Below the pieces are notes generated by a model. It had not been told where the DNA came from, did not search any database, and saw nothing but the letters and a program-made list of their open reading frames with translations. Positions 30,201 through 36,200 of a DNA stretch of 64,000 nucleotides are shown piece after piece; the first letter of the stretch is position 1; each line of letters starts with the position of its first letter. The translations under genes were made by a program, and so were the position numbers. The DNA is from Symsagittifera roscoffensis (Eukaryota > Xenacoelomorpha > Acoela > Convolutidae): assembly GCF_963678635.1 (NCBI RefSeq), contig NC_087068.1:39023649-39087648 (forward strand), read 5' to 3'.

Positions 30201-33200
30201 GACCTATATAAGAGTCCTCACTACGTTCATTACTCTTAAACACGCCTGGACATTTATGAAACAATTCGAAGCTTTGCTAAAACACTATAGGTACTTGCCT
30301 TATATATTGAAACCTGTTCAGTTTAATGAAATTCGTTCGGCATAAAACTAACATCATCATTGGAGTTGGTTGCAGTACAGGCCTTGTTTTTGTCGTCTTC
30401 TGTAATTACTAGTGGCTCCCACACTGATCCCTTGTTGTAGGTTATGAGAGTTTTGTATTTCACAGAGAGAGGATCTTTCAGATCCCCGGCTACTTTTTGG
30501 GTTGCAATGAAGACTCCCTTGAGTCCTTGCACACTGTAGATATCCGCTTGGTTGTCTCTCGATTCACTCAATCTAAAAAAACACACAAATAACTTTTATT
30601 TTTACTTGAGGCGAGATTTCATAAGAGAAGATAACTCATAACTCTGCAATTCGTAACAGTAGATTGAGGAGCAGCTAACACTGATTCAGGCGCACTATAT
30701 ACTCGTGTCAAATGTAAGCGTAGAGGCCCAACCGTTCGCTGACTGCTGATGCATTCTTACCAATTGTTGTCTGTTCCAAACAGTCAGCTTTTAAATATTG
30801 TCATCCAACCACTTTTAATTGGACACTGATTTTTTGAAAAAAATCTCGAACATTCGACTATTTCACAACGCACTAAGACACTACTTTTTAAAAAAACACT
30901 GGAATTGAGATGGAGATTTACGGGCTCTTATTAGCGCAAATGTTTGATACAACAGAACCCCCAACTCAACATGATAACTAATAAAAAGATTTGAAAATCT
31001 CGTGACCTGAGAATTTCCCAGTTGACATTTGTGTAAAGACTGGGCGATATGTAGCTGATGTTGACCAGAGATCTCTCCATACTGGCTCCTGTGATGTCTG
31101 AAATGTACAGATCATGGAAGAAGGGTCCGTCCACTTCTGCATTTTGTTGTCCAAATTTGTAGAAAGTAGACAGCACCATGAACACTTGATCGTCAGACAC
31201 ATCAGCAACGAAGAATTCCTAAAATATTATGAGAGGAAATTCTTTTTCTCAATTAATTAAATCCGATTACCATAACTAGAACAATGTCGCTATTTTAAAA
31301 AAGAAGATAACCTTGCATTTTATCCTACTAAGTTCTTGTTTCAAATTATTCAATTACAATATTTTAAAAAATGCGATAATACTAGGAGCAACTTAAGGTC
31401 CCCTCAGGATTTATACCCAATAAACGATCCGCACTTCAGTAGTATTTTACATTTTCAAATTTGCACTGACTGACTCAAAAATTTTGAGAAAAGCCCCAAG
31501 AAAAACATGATTTTTTTGGTCAAAACCATGCAAAATAGCATTATTGGTAATTTTACTCAAATCAATTATGTTGAACGAAAAAGGGTTGACTCATTCTTCA
31601 ATAGAGTTTTTAACAATTCCCCTCGCGTTCCTGAATAAGATCCTTTTGTGCTTCTTGGAGATTAACCCAATTTTCTTGTCAAAATCGTGTGTTGAAAAAT
31701 CGAATTTTGGTTTATTCAGTTTTGAGACAGATACACTTAATCATACATCATTTCTGAAATCAAAATTTAACTAACTATAATGTTGCGGCGTTTTTGGTCC
31801 AAATCTGCGTCTCCGTTGAACCGAACTGGCTTGAAATCCGTGTCCCGTTTGCTAACGTACACATTCACGTGTTTAGACTCTCCAGACGCCGAGGTATCTT
31901 CCTAAAATTATCCACATTATGCCTTTTCATATATATGACTACCGCTTATAACCTTCCTTTAAAACAATTCGAAGAGACATGCAATCACTTGTACCCACTT
32001 CAAATTCGACTAAAATTGGGCATTGACATACCCGAAACAGCGGCTGAAGAATACAAAAAAGTCAATATTAATTCAACGGTAGCAATTCTGAGTCAGATTT
32101 TGTCGAAGCAAAACAATCGAATTTGGTACCTGCGTCGAAAAATAAACAGTTCAAAGTTCACCTAAATTTTTTTTAAAATATATTAACGTATTGTCATAAT
32201 TCAATAAACCGCAACTAAAAACATTAGGGCTGAACCTTCCAGCTAAAAATCAAAACAACAAAAGAACAAAACAAAGAACATAGCTTACTGACAGTTGGAA
32301 AAGAGTATTGAACGCAAGGAAACTGCAAAAAAAAACGGACTTGCTTTTTTTTAAAACTTCAATTTTGAAATTCGAAGAAAAATGGATGACCCAATAGCTC
32401 TTTGAATTTGTAGAACAATTTAAGCTGGACACTTTTTTGCTAAAATTACCCCCAATTTGACAAATATGGATCAATAGGTAAAACTTATTTCGCTGGGAAA
32501 TCAGATAAACATTTTCGATTTTCGAAATTAGAAGTCGATCACGTTTTTCGTGAACTTTACACTTTTGCTGTTCGATAGTGGAGTTTAGCAATGTAAATGC
32601 ACAGAATTTGAAAAACAAATCACAAGTCAAACCGCGAAAAATCAAAATAGAGCGTGAACAAAATTTAAGACTTTTTCCTGAAAAACAAAAAAAATCACCA
32701 GGACCTTTATAAGAGTATTGACTACGTTCAGTACTCTTAATAAAACACATTATAAAAACTCTAAAACCTATAGTAAATGATGCAAGTTTAGAAAAAAGTC
32801 GGCACGCAATTTGATAGTCGGACGCTATCAATTAAATCGCCAAAATTGCTAATTATTGATCGATGGAGAACGACTGAGTAAAGGTTTGGAGTGGCGTGGA
32901 AAAAAAAGATTCCTTGGCCTAACTTACATTCAGAATACACCCTTGAAAAGATATTATATGAGCCAGTATTAATTGGTTATTGTTTTAATCAGTTTAAACC
33001 ATTTTTAACCAATTGTTAAACAATTGGTTATATTGGACAACACAAAACGTAGCATCCTGAAGTTCCAAAATACTCTTTTACGAATACAAAAAATAAGTCT
33101 TCAAAATTTTCAGCTACAGTGAAAAGATACATATTTCAACAAAAGAAAAAAAACAAGACAAAACTGCAATTTGATCAAATTGATCCAAAACAAGACATTT

Positions 33201-36200
33201 TTTTTAGATTGAAAAAAAAACAAACCCACCACTGAAATGAACTCAGAGTAGAAGAGGAAGTCAGTCTCCATTTGGAACTCATGGACTTCAGTTTTCACCA
33301 CAACTGAAGACCGGAAGAAGTCCAGACTCTTGATGACACTGAAGGGGTTGTCCTCGTTCCCGGTGGCCTCTTTGCGCTTGATGTATATCGCATTCTTGCT
33401 GCTCCAATTTTCCCTGCATTTGATCACAATTAATATATAAGTTTGAGATAAAAAAACTCACAAGAAATAACAATATTCAATCATTTGCTGCAAACCCTTG
33501 TTTTATTTTTCGAATAAGACCGTATGTTTATTTCCCATTTCCAACATCTTGAACAATAACCAAAAGCTATTTTAGACTGTTGTTGTTTGATGTTTCTTTC
33601 AGTTTGAGTTCTTACCAGTATACTTTGTAGACTTGCTCTGCAACAAGATCCCACGTGCTTCCGTAGTCCGATGAATGATACAGCTACAGAAAACCAAAAA
33701 CTAGTTTAAACATTGTTTTACTTCACACTCGTGTATGGTTGCCCGATTGAACAGTTTATAAATACCTATTTGAAAAATGGTACTAAAAATGCAACTAATC
33801 AGTGAGCATCGACTTCAGAGAAGCTATTAGGTTTATTCATCTTGGTTGATTAAAATATTTCATACTTTCACCTGAGATTTTTAACAATAGGTTGAATCAT
33901 TTCTATGGGCTCTCTAGTCAAACACATTATTAATATGCCTTTTATAAGTAGATCGTATAAAATATAATAATTAAAGGCTTCTTTCAACCACCACTCAGGT
34001 TGCAAATTAGCATAGTATAGATACATATAATGCCAAACAAATGAAAATAGGACGTAGAAAAATACGAAGAAGTAATATGATCCGAATATTAATTTGTTGA
34101 TCGAGTCGTTACATTCGATTAGTTTTCAAAATGAAAAATCATATCAAGGAGTGGGAAGTGAAAAAGAGCTGAACTACTTTTTAGCTCACCTTCTTTGTAC
34201 TTTCTTCGAGCACAAGTACATCGTTTAGTAGATCAGGGTGAAAATAAATGTTTTCAGGGTTGAACTCTACACTCGAACAGATGACGCCGCTAGCCTTGCT
34301 TGCGAAATAGTTAAGCGAAGAGCACACCACATGGCTTTTACTGTCTGTGAGGATGAGTCTGGTTCCGTTCAAGTAGAGATTGTCCGCCAGAATATCTTCT
34401 GTGGGAGGGTAATGCAACGTTCTAAACCAACTTGTATTCAAGAATAGAGCCGGAAAAAAGAAACTGCGATTTTATAAACTTGATCCCAAAATGACACACT
34501 TTTTTGCAATATAAACCAACCAAATTTTTCCGAAAATAATTCACAAATCCAACTAGAGTTAAATATAAACGGGAAGTAAAATGAATGCAACCACAGGTTA
34601 GATTTGCGGATATCTGCAAACTTGAGCCATACAAAACTAAGTTCGGAGTTATGTTCCGAGATGGGTAACGAATGAAAGCGAGGGAAGCAGCTGATCGCCA
34701 CTACACCTTTTCTCTACGGCACCCAGGGCGCTAATATATGCAAATAAGGTTCCGCTTTAGACTTGCATATTAGGTTTAAGTCTTCAACACATGCAAAACA
34801 CGAATGTTTGATTATCCCCGGATTTTCCCGGACAATCCCTGAAAAAATTCTGCTACAAATTTTGAATGTTTTTTTAAATTTGTGATGACCTTTTTGATAA
34901 ACACCGAACGAACAAAAAGCAGTTATGTAGTCAAACGAGCAATAAGTTTGTGATTTTTGTGGTAGACATTTTCTGTGCTAATTGCGCAGCAAATGGCTAT
35001 CCCTGTTAAAATGGCTACCACTGTTAAATTTCTTTGTTCATTTTTTCGCCTGGTGGAAGACACACAAAATACATTGTTTGCTGTCAGGTGATGACCAAGT
35101 AGACTGAATTTGTATCATTTGTGTCCTTCCCTTTACTCATCAAATTGATTGAATCAAAATTTTAGCAGAATTTTTTCAGGGATTGTTTATTTTCAAGAAG
35201 GCGCTAAAAGAGGCTTTAAACATTTATCTTCCTGGAGTAAAATTAAATTTTTACGTCATATTTGCGTAGAATACGCCTGCTCGCTCGCTTCATTCGTACG
35301 AAGATGAAAAAAATATATATTTAAAACAAGAATCAAAAATCAAAACCGGTTTTTCTCTGCAGATTTTTTGGAAAATTTTTAATAGTATTCAAATCAATGA
35401 TGCAAGGGTTTTAAAATTATTTATCATTCGCGCCTTTCCGACTATTATTTGTGGTATCTGATTTTGCGTTGATCTTATAGATGCGTACCATTAGAAAAAT
35501 GAAGAAAAACTAAAAGATTTCAGCAATTTGGCAGCTGGCAAAATTAAAATTATGAGAGTTTCAATCTACAACTTCAATAAAAAATTTTTACTACTGGGAG
35601 CATAAAAAAGCTCCACCGATAATAATTGGGTCTTCAAAATTTTTGCACTAAAAATTACGGAACCTCAGATTTTTACGCCTCCCTAATTCTCAAGCATTAA
35701 ATTGCTCTTCGCCCTACAAAAAATGTAATAAGAGGCAGCTAACCGATATAACGTAAACCAAAAAAAATCTGCCATACAACATAAACATTGCGTTACAAAA
35801 CAGTGAATAGAAAAAGAGACTGATATTGTGTAAAAATAAGCCGATAAACAGGTTGAAACAGATCGATTACCGAGTGGCAACTAAGGCGACCAAAAAATGA
35901 GTTTAACAAAATTTCAAAAAAATGAGCTTTAAATTTTTAGAGTTTTTACAACCCATCCTAACTGAAACACATAAAAGCATAAGAAAATATTTTGCACTCG
36001 AACCTACGCAATTGAAATTAATTCAGCTGATATATCATTAGCTGGAACCGTTTGACCGAAAGAAGACATATATACAAGTAAAAGTTTTCGAAATCGGACA
36101 TGGTAAATTTGCAAGTTACAGAACTTTCCATTATAATAAAACCTGTTTAACTCAAAACCCAGGCTTTTAAAAGTCAGCCGATGACAAACCGTACCAGATA

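Noticed and set aside
31794-32165. 123-codon plus-strand open frame
   Set aside because: Its first part is the antisense of SORL1 exon 6, which is supported by splice sites and homology; the rest shows no motif.
32250-32831. 193-codon minus-strand open frame in SORL1 intron 5
   Set aside because: It lies across TIR element copy 6 and is Phe/Ser/Lys-rich from AT-rich DNA; no homology or splice support.
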